Origin: JBHHZJ01 sp046758005
Lineage (GTDB): Bacteria > Pseudomonadota > Alphaproteobacteria > Kiloniellales > J153
Reading direction: 5' to 3'
Assembly: GCA_046758005.1 (NCBI GenBank)
Contig: JBHHZJ010000059.1
Location: forward strand, 1-22,913
Length of the DNA: 22,913 nt
Position numbers and translations under genes: made by a program. Positions 14,324-22,913 of the stretch are shown here, in pieces; the stretch's first letter is position 1; each line of letters opens with the position of its first letter. The notes beneath the pieces were generated by a model, which was not told the DNA's origin, searched no databases, and saw nothing but the letters and a program-made list of their open reading frames with translations.

Positions 14324-15445
14324 GTGCGGCGCGCGCGCCGCCGCGCGGTCGCGGTGATCGCCGGGCTCGGCGTCGTCTTCACCCTGCTCGGCGGGCTCGG
14401 CGGCGCCTATATGGCGCTCCGGTCCGCTCCCGACGCACCGTACCCGCCGCAGGTCGCTCTCAGCCTACCGGCGCCCGAGGAAAACCCGCAGGCGGCGGCC
14501 CCCACCGTACGGGCGCCGGCCAAGCCGACGGTCGCGCCGGATGCGCGGGAGGAAATTCTGGCCCGCCTCTACGAGGAGCCGGTCGAGCCGGCCCCGGCGC
14601 CCAAGGCCGAGCGGCGCGCCGGGCCCCGACGCGCGACCATGGACGAGGTGCAGCTCGCGCTCATGCGCCTGCCTGCCGTATCGCCCCCCGTCCGCCCGCA
14701 GTGGCAGCGCAACGCGGTGGCGGTCTCGGTCCCGCCCGGCCGGCCGATGATCGCGGTCGTGCTCGACGACCTGGGGCTAAACCGGGAGGGTGCCTGGCGC
14801 GCGATCGCGCTCCCGCCGCCCGTGACGCTGTCCTTCATGACCTATGCGGAGGGCCTGGAGCGGTTCGCCCGCAATGGCCGGGCCGCGGGGCACGAGCTGC
14901 TGCTTCATGTGCCGATGGAGCCCCGCAGCAAGAGTTACAACCCGGGGCCCAACGTTCTGCTGACCGATCTGCCGCCGGAAGAACTGCTTCGCCGGCTCGA
15001 ATGGGCGCTCGGCCGCTTCCACGGCTTCGTCGGGATCAACAACCACATGGGCAGCAAGTTCACCGCCTCGGCGCAAGGCGTGGCCTATGTGATGCGGAAG
15101 CTCAAGGCCCGGGGCCTGCTGTTCCTCGATTCAATGACCTCGCGCGACAGCGTCGGTTGGCTGGCGGCCCAGCGCGCCGGCGTGCCCTACGCCCGGCGCG
15201 ACGTCTTCCTCGACAACGACTGGCGGGACCCGGCCTCGATTCGCCGGCAGCTTGCCCGCCTGGAGGCGATCGCGCGCCGGCAGGGCTATGCCGTCGGCAT
15301 CGGCCATCCGCACCGGGCGACGCTCGACGTCCTGGCCCGATGGCTGCCGCGAGCGCGCCGACGCGGCTTCGCCCTCGTGCCGCTCAGCGCGATCGTCCGC
15401 CACCAGATCGAGATCGCCAACAAGGTGACCGGCGCGGCCGGGTGA
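14324..15445 (+). CDS. divergent polysaccharide deacetylase (YibQ type), membrane anchored
   Basis: 373 residues from the GTG at 14324. A basic N-terminus is followed by one membrane segment (8-28), a Pro/Ala-rich linker (35-100) and a periplasmic domain (about 140-365) of the divergent polysaccharide deacetylase family (COG2861, YibQ). Conserved pieces: VVLDDLGLN with Asp148-Asp149, ELLLHVPMEP (191-200), INNHMGSKF with His241, LLFLDSMTSRDS (265-276), FLDND, and GIGHPH (325-330). Its substrate is not established; a peptidoglycan or envelope glycan role is inferred from the fold. AGG lies 6 bases before the GTG. However, the other forward frame from the ATG at 14236 encodes an Arg-rich stretch that would suit this family's N-terminus, so a frameshift near 14320 is possible. 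It lies against the flanking trp genes and splits them. Confidence 0.88.
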   Translation: MRRARRRAVAVIAGLGVVFTLLGGLGGAYMALRSAPDAPYPPQVALSLPAPEENPQAAAPTVRAPAKPTVAPDAREEILARLYEEPVEPAPAPKAERRAGPRRATMDEVQLALMRLPAVSPPVRPQWQRNAVAVSVPPGRPMIAVVLDDLGLNREGAWRAIALPPPVTLSFMTYAEGLERFARNGRAAGHELLLHVPMEPRSKSYNPGPNVLLTDLPPEELLRRLEWALGRFHGFVGINNHMGSKFTASAQGVAYVMRKLKARGLLFLDSMTSRDSVGWLAAQRAGVPYARRDVFLDNDWRDPASIRRQLARLEAIARRQGYAVGIGHPHRATLDVLARWLPRARRRGFALVPLSAIVRHQIEIANKVTGAAG

Positions 15446-15479
15446 GACTTGCGCGGCCTGCTGAGCGGTTTCGCGCCCT

Positions 15480-16988
15480 TCAGCCCTTCTGCGCGGCGAA
15501 GCGGATCGCCTCCTCGGCGGCGCGGATAAGCGCCCGGGCCTTGCTCCGGGTCTCCTGGTATTCCGCCTCCGGGTCGCTGTCGGCGACCACGCCGCCGCCG
15601 GCCTGGACGTACATGACCCCGTCCTTGAGCACGGCCGTGCGCAGGGCGATGCAGGTGTCCATGTCGCCGTTGGCGCCGAAGTAGCCGACCGCGCCGGCGT
15701 AGATGCCGCGCCGCTCGGGCTCCAGCTCGTCGATGATCTCCATGGCCCGCACCTTCGGCGCGCCCGAGACGGTCCCCGCCGGAAAGCCGGCGATGAGCGC
15801 GGTGAGCGCATCGTAACGGGGATCGAGCGCGCCCTCCACGTTGGAGACGATGTGCATGACGTGGCTGTAGCGCTCGATGATGAACTGCTCGCTCACCCGC
15901 ACCGTGCCCACCTTGGCCACGCGGCCGACGTCGTTGCGGCCGAGGTCGAGCAGCATGAGGTGCTCGGCCCGCTCCTTGGGATCGGCGAGCAGCTCCTCGG
16001 CCAGGTCGCGGTCCTCGCCGGGCGTGCGGCCACGCGGCCGGGTGCCGGCGATGGGGCGGATGGTCACCGTATGGTCGCGTACCCTGACCAGGATCTCCGG
16101 GCTCGACCCGACGACCGCGAAGCCGTCGAAGTCGAGGAAGAACAGGAACGGCGACGGGTTGAGCCGGCGCAGCGCGCGGTACAGCGACAGCGGCGGCAGG
16201 CGGAAGGGCACGCGGAAGCGCTGGCTCGGGACGACCTGGAACACATCGCCGGCGCGGATGTATTCCTTCGCTCGCTCCACGATGGCGTGGTAACCCTGCC
16301 GCGTCACGTTGGACGCGGGCTCGGGCAGGGTCAGGCCCATCTCGACCGGCTCGCGGCGCACCGGCAGCGGGCGCTCGAAGTCCTCGACAGCCCCAGCGAG
16401 GCGAGCGCAGGCGGCCTCGAACGCGGCGCGGGCCTCGGTGCCGGGGTTGGGCCAGACCGGCGTGAACAGGGTGACCCGGTCCTCCAGCCGGTCGAAGACG
16501 GCGATCACGGTCGGGCGCACGAACATGGCGTCGGGCAAACCCAGCACGTCGGGGTTTTCGTCGGGCAGGCGCTCCATCAGGCGCACCGCGTCGTAGCCCA
16601 TGTAGCCGATGAGCGCCGAGGCCATGGGCGGCAGGCCCGGCGGCAGGTCGATCCGAGATTCCTCGACGACCGCGCGCAGCGATTCGAGCGCCCCGGCCCC
16701 GAGCGGGACGAAGGACGTCTCCCCGGTCGGGGCCCGGCGGCTGATCTCGGCCGTGTCGCCGAAGCAGCGCCAGATCAGGTCCGGCTTGACGCCGATGAAG
16801 GAGTAACGCCCGATGATCGCGCCGCCTTCCACGGACTCGAACAGGAAGCTGTTGGGCCGGCCGTTGGCGAGCTTGATGAAGGCCGAGACCGGCGTCTCCA
16901 GGTCGGCCACCAAGGTGGCGGATACGACCTGCGCCCGGTTCGCGTCATAGACCGGCGCGAACTCCTCGAACGTGGGGGCCGGTCGCAT
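15480..16988 (-). CDS. trpE: anthranilate synthase component I
   Basis: Converts chorismate to anthranilate using ammonia from TrpG; first step of tryptophan synthesis and the point of feedback inhibition. 502 residues, a stand-alone TrpE rather than the TrpE-G fusion of rhizobia. The tryptophan-binding element FLFESVEGG (48-56) is present, as are the chorismate-fold signatures PSPFLFFLDF, GSSPEILVR, PIAGTRPRG, DLGRNDVGRV, AGFPAGTVSGAPKVRAMEIID and IYAGAVGYFG. The ATG at 16988 lies 5 bases after the ppiD stop (TGACCTTCATG), so it is read from the ppiD promoter. Its usual partner trpG is 1.7 kb away beyond the oppositely oriented deacetylase, with which trpE converges 34 bases from its stop. 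Confidence 0.97.
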   Translation of the reverse strand: MRPAPTFEEFAPVYDANRAQVVSATLVADLETPVSAFIKLANGRPNSFLFESVEGGAIIGRYSFIGVKPDLIWRCFGDTAEISRRAPTGETSFVPLGAGALESLRAVVEESRIDLPPGLPPMASALIGYMGYDAVRLMERLPDENPDVLGLPDAMFVRPTVIAVFDRLEDRVTLFTPVWPNPGTEARAAFEAACARLAGAVEDFERPLPVRREPVEMGLTLPEPASNVTRQGYHAIVERAKEYIRAGDVFQVVPSQRFRVPFRLPPLSLYRALRRLNPSPFLFFLDFDGFAVVGSSPEILVRVRDHTVTIRPIAGTRPRGRTPGEDRDLAEELLADPKERAEHLMLLDLGRNDVGRVAKVGTVRVSEQFIIERYSHVMHIVSNVEGALDPRYDALTALIAGFPAGTVSGAPKVRAMEIIDELEPERRGIYAGAVGYFGANGDMDTCIALRTAVLKDGVMYVQAGGGVVADSDPEAEYQETRSKARALIRAAEEAIRFAAQKG

Positions 16989-16993
16989 GAAGG

Positions 16994-18871
16994 TCAGAAG
17001 GTCGCGAGCACGTCTTCGACCAGGCGCTCGTTGACCTGCACCCCGTACTCGCCCCGCAGCACGGCCACGAACTGATCGAGCACGTCGGCGCGCATCGCCG
17101 CCGCCAGCCCTTCCTGCAGCGCGGCCACCTCGGCCCGGGCGCGCGACGGGTCGGCCGGGCGCACCTCGAGCAGTTTGACCACGAGATGACCCGCGGGCGC
17201 GTTCACGGTCGTCACCTCTCCGGGCGCGATCTGGAACAACTTGGGCGGCAGGGCAGGCGAGGGGCTGCGCGCCGGGTCGCCTTCGAAGCGCGACAGCGCT
17301 TCGGTCGTCGTCAGCTCGTAGCCTTCCGCCTTGGCCAGCGCTTCCAGCTTCTCGCCCCGCTTGGCGCGCTCGGCCAGGGCCTTGGCCACCTCGCCGGCGC
17401 GCTGGGCGCGCTGAGCGTTGCGCCAAATCTCCGCGACTTGATCGCGCACCTCCTCCAGGGGGCGTAGCTGCGCCGGGGTGACGCCGTCCACGCGCACAAT
17501 GAAGTAGCCGCCATCGCTGGTCTCGGTGAGCAGGCTCTCCTCGCCCGGCTCGGTGGCGAAGGCGATCTCGAGGAAGCGGTCGCGCGGCAGGCCATCGACC
17601 ACGTGGCCCTCGGGGTCGCGACCCTGCCGATCGATCGCCTCGATGCGCCGAAGCTGGAAATCGAGTCGCGCCGCCGCCTCTTCGAGCGAGGCGCCGCCGG
17701 CCAACTCGTCGTCGAGTTGATTGGCGATCGAGACCATGCTGTCGACGGCGCGGCTCATGGCCATGTCGCGGGTCAGGTCCTCGCGCACGTCCTCGAAGGT
17801 CGGTTCCTTCTGCGGCTCGATTTTCGTGACCCGGAGGATATGCCAGCCGAGCGGGCTCTTCAGCGGTCCGCTCACGCCGTTTTCCTCCAAGGCGAAGGCG
17901 GGTTCGGCGAGCTCGGGCGGAAGGCCATCCCTTTCCAGCAAGCCCAGGTCAACGGGCGGCTGGCCCGCCAACTCCTGCGCCACCGTCGCAAAGTCGGCCC
18001 CGCCCTTGAGCCGGGTATCGGCCTCGCTGGCCGCGGCCTCGTCGAGGAAGACGATCTGCTCGACGCGCCGGCGTTCCGGCGTGACAAACTCTTCCCGGCG
18101 CGATTCGAACTCCTTGCGCAGCTCGGTTTCCGACACCGCGATTTCCGCCGCCAAGTCCTCGGCGCGCAGCCGCACCAGGCTCAGCGCCCGGTATTCCGGG
18201 GCCATGAAGTTGGCGGCGAACTCCTTGTGAAAGGCCTGCAGCGCGGCCTCGTCCGGCTCGGGTAGGTCGGTGATGCTGGCGTAGGGCACGGTGAGGACCT
18301 GGGCGACGCGGCGTTCCTCGCGGTAGCGGTACAGCGTCTCGGCGAGCTGGCGCGGCGCGGACACGGCCTCGGTCATCGCGTCCGCGATTTGCTGGCGCAG
18401 GATGTCACCGCGCAAGGAATCAACGAATTCCTGCTCGCTCAAGTTGCTGACCTGCAGGGTCTGGATGAAGCGGTTGCGGTCGAACTGGCCGCGGTCGTTC
18501 TGAAAGGCCGCCTCCTCTGTGATACGTCGCTTGATCTGCTCGTCCGTGACCACGAGGCCCAGCTCGTCCGCTTTCTGGTCGAACAGGGCGCGCGCGATCA
18601 TCTGGCCCAGCACCTGGTCGACGGCACCCAGCGCGCGAAGCTGTTCCATGTCGATCCGGCCGCCGAAGCGCGCGCTCAGCCGGTTGACCTCGCGCGACAG
18701 GGCGCGCGCGAAATCCTGCTGGTCGATGCGCGCGTCACCCACCTCGGCCACCGAGCGCTTCTGGCCCGGGCCGCGGAAGATGTCGCCGATGCCCCAGACC
18801 GCGAAACTGAGGATCAGCAGGCCGAACAGGACGAACGTGACGATTCTTATGACGAGGTTGCGTGTCTTCAC
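16994..18871 (-). CDS. ppiD: PpiD/SurA-type periplasmic peptidyl-prolyl isomerase chaperone
   Basis: About 625 residues. A short cytoplasmic tail and one membrane anchor (NLVIRIVTFVLFGLLILSFAVWGIGDIF, roughly 4-31), a SurA-N-like chaperone region (about 40-180; VDQVLGQMIARALFDQKADELGL), a parvulin-like domain (about 265-350; RRRVEQIVF to SPLGWHILRVTKI) and a second PpiC-like segment further on. Family role: helps folding of proteins leaving the Sec translocon; the parvulin domain of E. coli PpiD is itself inactive, so catalysis is not assured here. I chose the GTG at 18871 since AGG lies 8 bases upstream; the TTG two codons earlier (18877) has its AGG only 2 bases away. It heads the ppiD-trpE operon and is divergent from tpiA, an arrangement common in alphaproteobacteria. 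Confidence 0.93.
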   Translation of the reverse strand: MKTRNLVIRIVTFVLFGLLILSFAVWGIGDIFRGPGQKRSVAEVGDARIDQQDFARALSREVNRLSARFGGRIDMEQLRALGAVDQVLGQMIARALFDQKADELGLVVTDEQIKRRITEEAAFQNDRGQFDRNRFIQTLQVSNLSEQEFVDSLRGDILRQQIADAMTEAVSAPRQLAETLYRYREERRVAQVLTVPYASITDLPEPDEAALQAFHKEFAANFMAPEYRALSLVRLRAEDLAAEIAVSETELRKEFESRREEFVTPERRRVEQIVFLDEAAASEADTRLKGGADFATVAQELAGQPPVDLGLLERDGLPPELAEPAFALEENGVSGPLKSPLGWHILRVTKIEPQKEPTFEDVREDLTRDMAMSRAVDSMVSIANQLDDELAGGASLEEAAARLDFQLRRIEAIDRQGRDPEGHVVDGLPRDRFLEIAFATEPGEESLLTETSDGGYFIVRVDGVTPAQLRPLEEVRDQVAEIWRNAQRAQRAGEVAKALAERAKRGEKLEALAKAEGYELTTTEALSRFEGDPARSPSPALPPKLFQIAPGEVTTVNAPAGHLVVKLLEVRPADPSRARAEVAALQEGLAAAMRADVLDQFVAVLRGEYGVQVNERLVEDVLATF

Positions 18872-18953
18872 GGGCAAGGCCTGTCATGATGGCACCCGCG
18901 CTGGGGTGCTGGGCCGGTCCGGCCGTTGCGGGCAGCGGCGGCCCGCGCGCGGC

Positions 18954-18982
18954 ATCTTAGAAAGCCCGCTCCCGGCCGGCAA
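18954..18982 (-). promoter_or_regulatory. sigma-70-like promoter of ppiD-trpE
   Basis: On the minus strand: TTGCCG (18982-18977), a 17-base spacer, TAAGAT (18959-18954). Transcription would start near 18947, about 75 bases before ppiD. Good hexamers and ideal spacing in an otherwise very GC-rich region. Confidence 0.5.
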
Positions 18983-19021
18983 CACGCAAATCGGGCCCGG
19001 AATCAAGTTCGGGGGCGGCGG

Positions 19022-19050
19022 CTTGGCCCCAACATCCGGGCGTGCTAGGT
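19022..19050 (+). promoter_or_regulatory. candidate promoter of tpiA
   Basis: CTTGGC (19022-19027), a 17-base spacer, CTAGGT (19045-19050); the -10 is preceded by TG, giving GTGCTAGGT, similar to the TGCTAAA boxes of gltX and the glycosyltransferase. A 6-bp hairpin, CCCCGT with ACGGGG (19055-19060 and 19066-19071), would sit in the leader just before the ribosome binding site. Confidence 0.35.
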
Positions 19051-19078
19051 AGGCCCCCGTCGGACACGGGGCAGGAGC

Positions 19079-19828
19079 ATGCGCCGCAAACTGATCGCGG
19101 GAAACTGGAAGATGAACGGGTTGCGCGCCACGGGGGAGGCGCTGGCCCGCGACCTTGCGGACCGGGCGCGCGAGGCGCTCACGTTCGACCTGCTCATCTG
19201 TCCGCCGGCCCAGCTCTTGTTCCCCATCGCCGAGGCGATCCGCGGCAGTGTGGTCAAACTGGGCGGCCAGGACTGCCATACGGAGCCGAGCGGCGCGCAC
19301 ACCGGCGATATCAGCGCCGAAATGCTCAAGGACGCGGGCTGCGAATACGTGATCGTCGGGCACTCGGAACGGCGCGGCGGCCATGGCGAGACCGACGCCA
19401 TGGTCAGGGCCAAGGCCGAGGCCGCCGGCGCGGCCGGCCTGACCCCCATCGTCTGCGTCGGCGAGACGGCCGAGCAACGGGCGGCGGGCCACGCCCTGCG
19501 GGTGATCGAGACGCAGGTCCGCGGCTCGCTTCCCGTGGACGGCGATGCCGCGGCGCCGGTGGTCGCCTACGAGCCGGTCTGGGCCATCGGCACCGGCCAG
19601 ACCGCGACCCCGGGCGACGTGGCCAAAGCCCACGCCCACATCCGCGCCCTGCTCGTCGAGCGCCTGGGCGCGGATGGCGGAAGCGCGATCCGCATCCTGT
19701 ACGGGGGTTCGGTCAAACCTGGCAACGCCGCCGAACTGCTCGCGGTGGCCGATGTCGACGGCGCACTGGTCGGTGGGGCCAGCCTCAAGGCGGAGGATTT
19801 TTGGGCCATCGCCGCCAGTTGTCCCTAG
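19079..19828 (+). CDS. tpiA: triosephosphate isomerase
   Basis: Interconverts dihydroxyacetone phosphate and glyceraldehyde 3-phosphate in glycolysis and gluconeogenesis. 249 residues, a complete TIM barrel. Active site: Asn9 and Lys11 in AGNWKMNG, His95 in VGHSERR, Glu165 in AYEPVWAIGTG, and the phosphate loop YGGSVKPGNA. The ATG at 19079 gives the canonical N-terminus; AGGAG is only one base from it, so the earlier GGGG (about 8 bases away) may be the effective ribosome contact. First gene of tpiA-secG-pyrG-kdsA. Confidence 0.97.
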   Translation: MRRKLIAGNWKMNGLRATGEALARDLADRAREALTFDLLICPPAQLLFPIAEAIRGSVVKLGGQDCHTEPSGAHTGDISAEMLKDAGCEYVIVGHSERRGGHGETDAMVRAKAEAAGAAGLTPIVCVGETAEQRAAGHALRVIETQVRGSLPVDGDAAAPVVAYEPVWAIGTGQTATPGDVAKAHAHIRALLVERLGADGGSAIRILYGGSVKPGNAAELLAVADVDGALVGGASLKAEDFWAIAASCP

Positions 19829-19832
19829 CGGA

Positions 19833-19876
19833 CCGGGCGCGGAGCGATTAAATAGCCCGGCAGGTGCTCCGCCCGG
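19833..19876 (+). terminator. 11-bp bulged hairpin between tpiA and secG
   Basis: CCGGGC (19833-19838) plus GGAGC (19841-19845), interrupted by a 2-base bulge, pairs with GCTCCGCCCGG (19866-19876), leaving a 20-base A/T-containing loop (GATTAAATAG then CCCGGCAGGT). No T-run follows; the secG Shine-Dalgarno AGGAAAG begins 6 bases later. It could be an attenuator or RNA-processing site that sets the secG level relative to tpiA rather than a full terminator. Confidence 0.4.
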
Positions 19877-19898
19877 CAAGACAGGAAAGACGGCCTAA

Positions 19899-20219
19899 AT
19901 GATCAACGTTCTGCTGGTGATCCATTTGATGCTGGCCATCGGGCTCATCGGCGTGGTCCTGCTCCAGCGCAGCGAGGGCGGCGGCCTGGGTATCGGCGGT
20001 GGGGGCGGCGGCGGCATGAGCGGGTTCCTGACGGGGCGCGGCACGGCCAACCTGTTGACCCGCACGACCGCAACGCTCGCCGCCTGTTTCATGGCGACCA
20101 GCATCCTGCTGAGCATCCTCTCGACCCGGGCGACCGAACCGCGCTCGATCCTCGATGAGCTGCCGGCCGCGGCCCCGGTCGAACAGCAGCCGGCCCAGCC
20201 CACCGTCCCGGTGCAGTGA
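19899..20219 (+). CDS. secG: protein translocase subunit SecG
   Basis: Small inner-membrane subunit of the SecYEG translocon. 106 residues: membrane segment one at about 3-22 (VLLVIHLMLAIGLIGVVLLQ), the conserved cytoplasmic loop RSEGGGLGIGGG, which here carries a run of seven glycines, then FLTGRGTANLLTRTTATLAACFM leading into membrane segment two (about 54-75), and a Pro/Gln-rich tail. The layout and the RGxANLLTRxTA motif are diagnostic. AGGAAAG lies about 11 bases before the ATG. Placement after tpiA and before pyrG is the common alphaproteobacterial order. Confidence 0.95.
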   Translation: MINVLLVIHLMLAIGLIGVVLLQRSEGGGLGIGGGGGGGMSGFLTGRGTANLLTRTTATLAACFMATSILLSILSTRATEPRSILDELPAAAPVEQQPAQPTVPVQ

Positions 20220-20344
20220 CGACGCCCTCGGCCGCGGCCCGCGCGGCGGAAAGGCCCGGGCGGGGGCGGCCGGGAAACAAATTGTTGCCGGCTGGCCGTC
20301 AGAGGGCTTGCCGAAAAGACCGCTTGCGACAATAGTGCGGGTCC

Positions 20345-21970
<1,626 letters not shown>

Positions 21971-21980
21971 GGTTGGGGCC

Positions 21981-22829
21981 ATGCCCGGGATCCGCCACGT
22001 CCGGATCGGCGAATTGACGCTCGGCAACGACCGGCCGCTCGCGCTGATTGCCGGCCCTTGTGCCTTGGAGAGCCGGGCGCACGCGCTCGAGATGAGCCAC
22101 GCGCTCGCCGAGATGGCGCGCGGGCTCGGCATCGGCCTCATCTACAAGACCTCGTTCGACAAGGCCAACCGCACCAGCCTGAAGTCCAAACGCGGCCTCG
22201 GCATGGAGGCCGGGCTGCCGGTGCTGGCCGAGGTGCGCGAGACCTACGGCTGCCCGGTGCTGACCGACGTGCACGCGCCGGAGCAGTGCGCGCCGGTGGC
22301 CGAGGCGGTGGACGTGCTGCAGATCCCGGCCTTCCTGTGCCGCCAGACCGATCTGCTGGTGGCGGCGGCCGAGACGGGCAAGGCGATCAACGTCAAGAAG
22401 GGCCAGTTCCTCGCCCCCTGGGACATGCGCAACGTGATCGACAAGCTCGAGGCGTCGGGCAACCGCAACGTGCTGGTGTGCGAGCGCGGGGCCTCCTTCG
22501 GCTACAACACGCTAATCTCGGACATGCGCTCGCTGCCGATCATGGCCGCCGAGACCGGCTGTCCGGTCGTCTTCGACGCCACCCACTCGGTGCAGCAGCC
22601 GGGCGGGCGCGGCGCGACCTCCGGCGGGCAGCGCGAGTTCGTTCCGGTCCTGGCCCGCGCCGCCGTGGCCGTCGGCGTGGCGGCCGTGTTCATGGAGACG
22701 CACCAGGACCCGGACAACGCACCCTCCGACGGCCCGAACATGGTCCACCTGAAGGACCTGCCCAGCCTGGTCGAGAGTCTGATCGCCTTCGACCGCCTGG
22801 CCAAGGACCGGCCGGTGGCGCTCGGCTGA
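21981..22829 (+). CDS. kdsA: 3-deoxy-D-manno-octulosonate 8-phosphate synthase, metal-dependent type
   Basis: Condenses PEP with arabinose 5-phosphate to Kdo-8-phosphate for the lipopolysaccharide core. 282 residues. Marks: LALIAGPCALES (20-31), YKTSFDKANRTS, FLCRQTDLLVAAA, NVKKGQFLAPWDM, ERGASFGYN and DATHSVQQPGG. Cys27 replaces the Asn of the metal-independent E. coli enzyme, and the other metal ligands of the Aquifex-type enzyme are in place: His202, Glu239 and Asp250. It should therefore need a divalent metal. ATG at 21981, 10 bases after the pyrG stop, so co-transcribed with it. The usual next gene, eno, would lie beyond the window. Confidence 0.97.
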   Translation: MPGIRHVRIGELTLGNDRPLALIAGPCALESRAHALEMSHALAEMARGLGIGLIYKTSFDKANRTSLKSKRGLGMEAGLPVLAEVRETYGCPVLTDVHAPEQCAPVAEAVDVLQIPAFLCRQTDLLVAAAETGKAINVKKGQFLAPWDMRNVIDKLEASGNRNVLVCERGASFGYNTLISDMRSLPIMAAETGCPVVFDATHSVQQPGGRGATSGGQREFVPVLARAAVAVGVAAVFMETHQDPDNAPSDGPNMVHLKDLPSLVESLIAFDRLAKDRPVALG

Positions 22830-22842
22830 CGAAGTGGCGGTG

Positions 22843-22884
22843 GCATGCCGGCGGCGCCGTAGGATACCCGAGGCCCCGGCATGC
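22843..22884. repeat. 9-bp perfect inverted repeat downstream of kdsA
   Basis: GCATGCCGG (22843-22851) and CCGGCATGC (22876-22884) are exact reverse complements separated by 24 bases. It begins 14 bases after the kdsA stop. As RNA it would form a hairpin that could end or protect the pyrG-kdsA transcript; there is no T-run. A protein-binding site for the next gene is an alternative. Confidence 0.45.
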
Positions 22885-22913
22885 GGAGACCGTCATCGGA
22901 CCGCGCGCCGCGC

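Noticed and set aside
20308..20336. TTGCCG, 17 bases, AATAGT as a promoter giving nearly leaderless pyrG
   Set aside because: The -10 match is poor and would put the start about 2 bases before the ATG. Read-through from tpiA-secG is simpler; start-site mapping would decide.

Overview
The window is a stretch of high-GC core chromosome from an alphaproteobacterium, most likely of the Rhodospirillales or a related order. Three things point there: the gene order trpGDC-moaC-moeA-lexA next to comEC, gltX and gltA; the second block tpiA-secG-pyrG-kdsA; and a LexA operator of the alphaproteobacterial direct-repeat form GTTC-N7-GTTC in front of lexA. I see no phage, transposon, CRISPR array, tRNA or rRNA gene.

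Layout. 1-342: non-coding or decayed DNA with lower GC than the rest, ending in the last 30 or so codons of a glyoxalase I gene. 409-1740 (-): gltA, citrate synthase. 2012-3094 (+): a GT2 glycosyltransferase fused to a GtrA membrane domain. 3148-4569 and 4663-6354 (-): gltX and glnS, glutamyl- and glutaminyl-tRNA synthetases. 6577-8745 (+): comEC, a DNA-uptake channel. 8779-13811 (-): lexA, moeA, moaC, trpC, trpD and trpG; the trpG-D-C junctions overlap by four bases, moaC follows closely, and moaC/moeA abut with no gap. 14324-15445 (+): a membrane-anchored divergent polysaccharide deacetylase (YibQ type). 15480-18871 (-): trpE and a PpiD-type periplasmic chaperone. 19079-22829 (+): tpiA, secG, pyrG and kdsA.

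The genes cover central carbon metabolism (gltA, tpiA), tryptophan synthesis (trpE, trpG, trpD, trpC), molybdenum cofactor (moaC, moeA), aminoacylation, SOS control, envelope biogenesis and secretion (ppiD, secG, kdsA, GT2-GtrA) and CTP synthesis. Compared with the usual alphaproteobacterial order, three genes look inserted: the deacetylase between trpE and trpG (on the opposite strand, so it splits the trp operon), glnS between comEC and gltX, and the glycosyltransferase between gltX and gltA.

I found no new multi-gene system. The items most worth a second look are regulatory or evolutionary: a near-identical 17-base element in front of both tRNA synthetase genes with a relative in front of the glycosyltransferase; two mutually exclusive hairpins over the trpG ribosome binding site; a possible frameshift at the start of the deacetylase; strong hairpins at two gene junctions; and the gloA remnant at the left edge.
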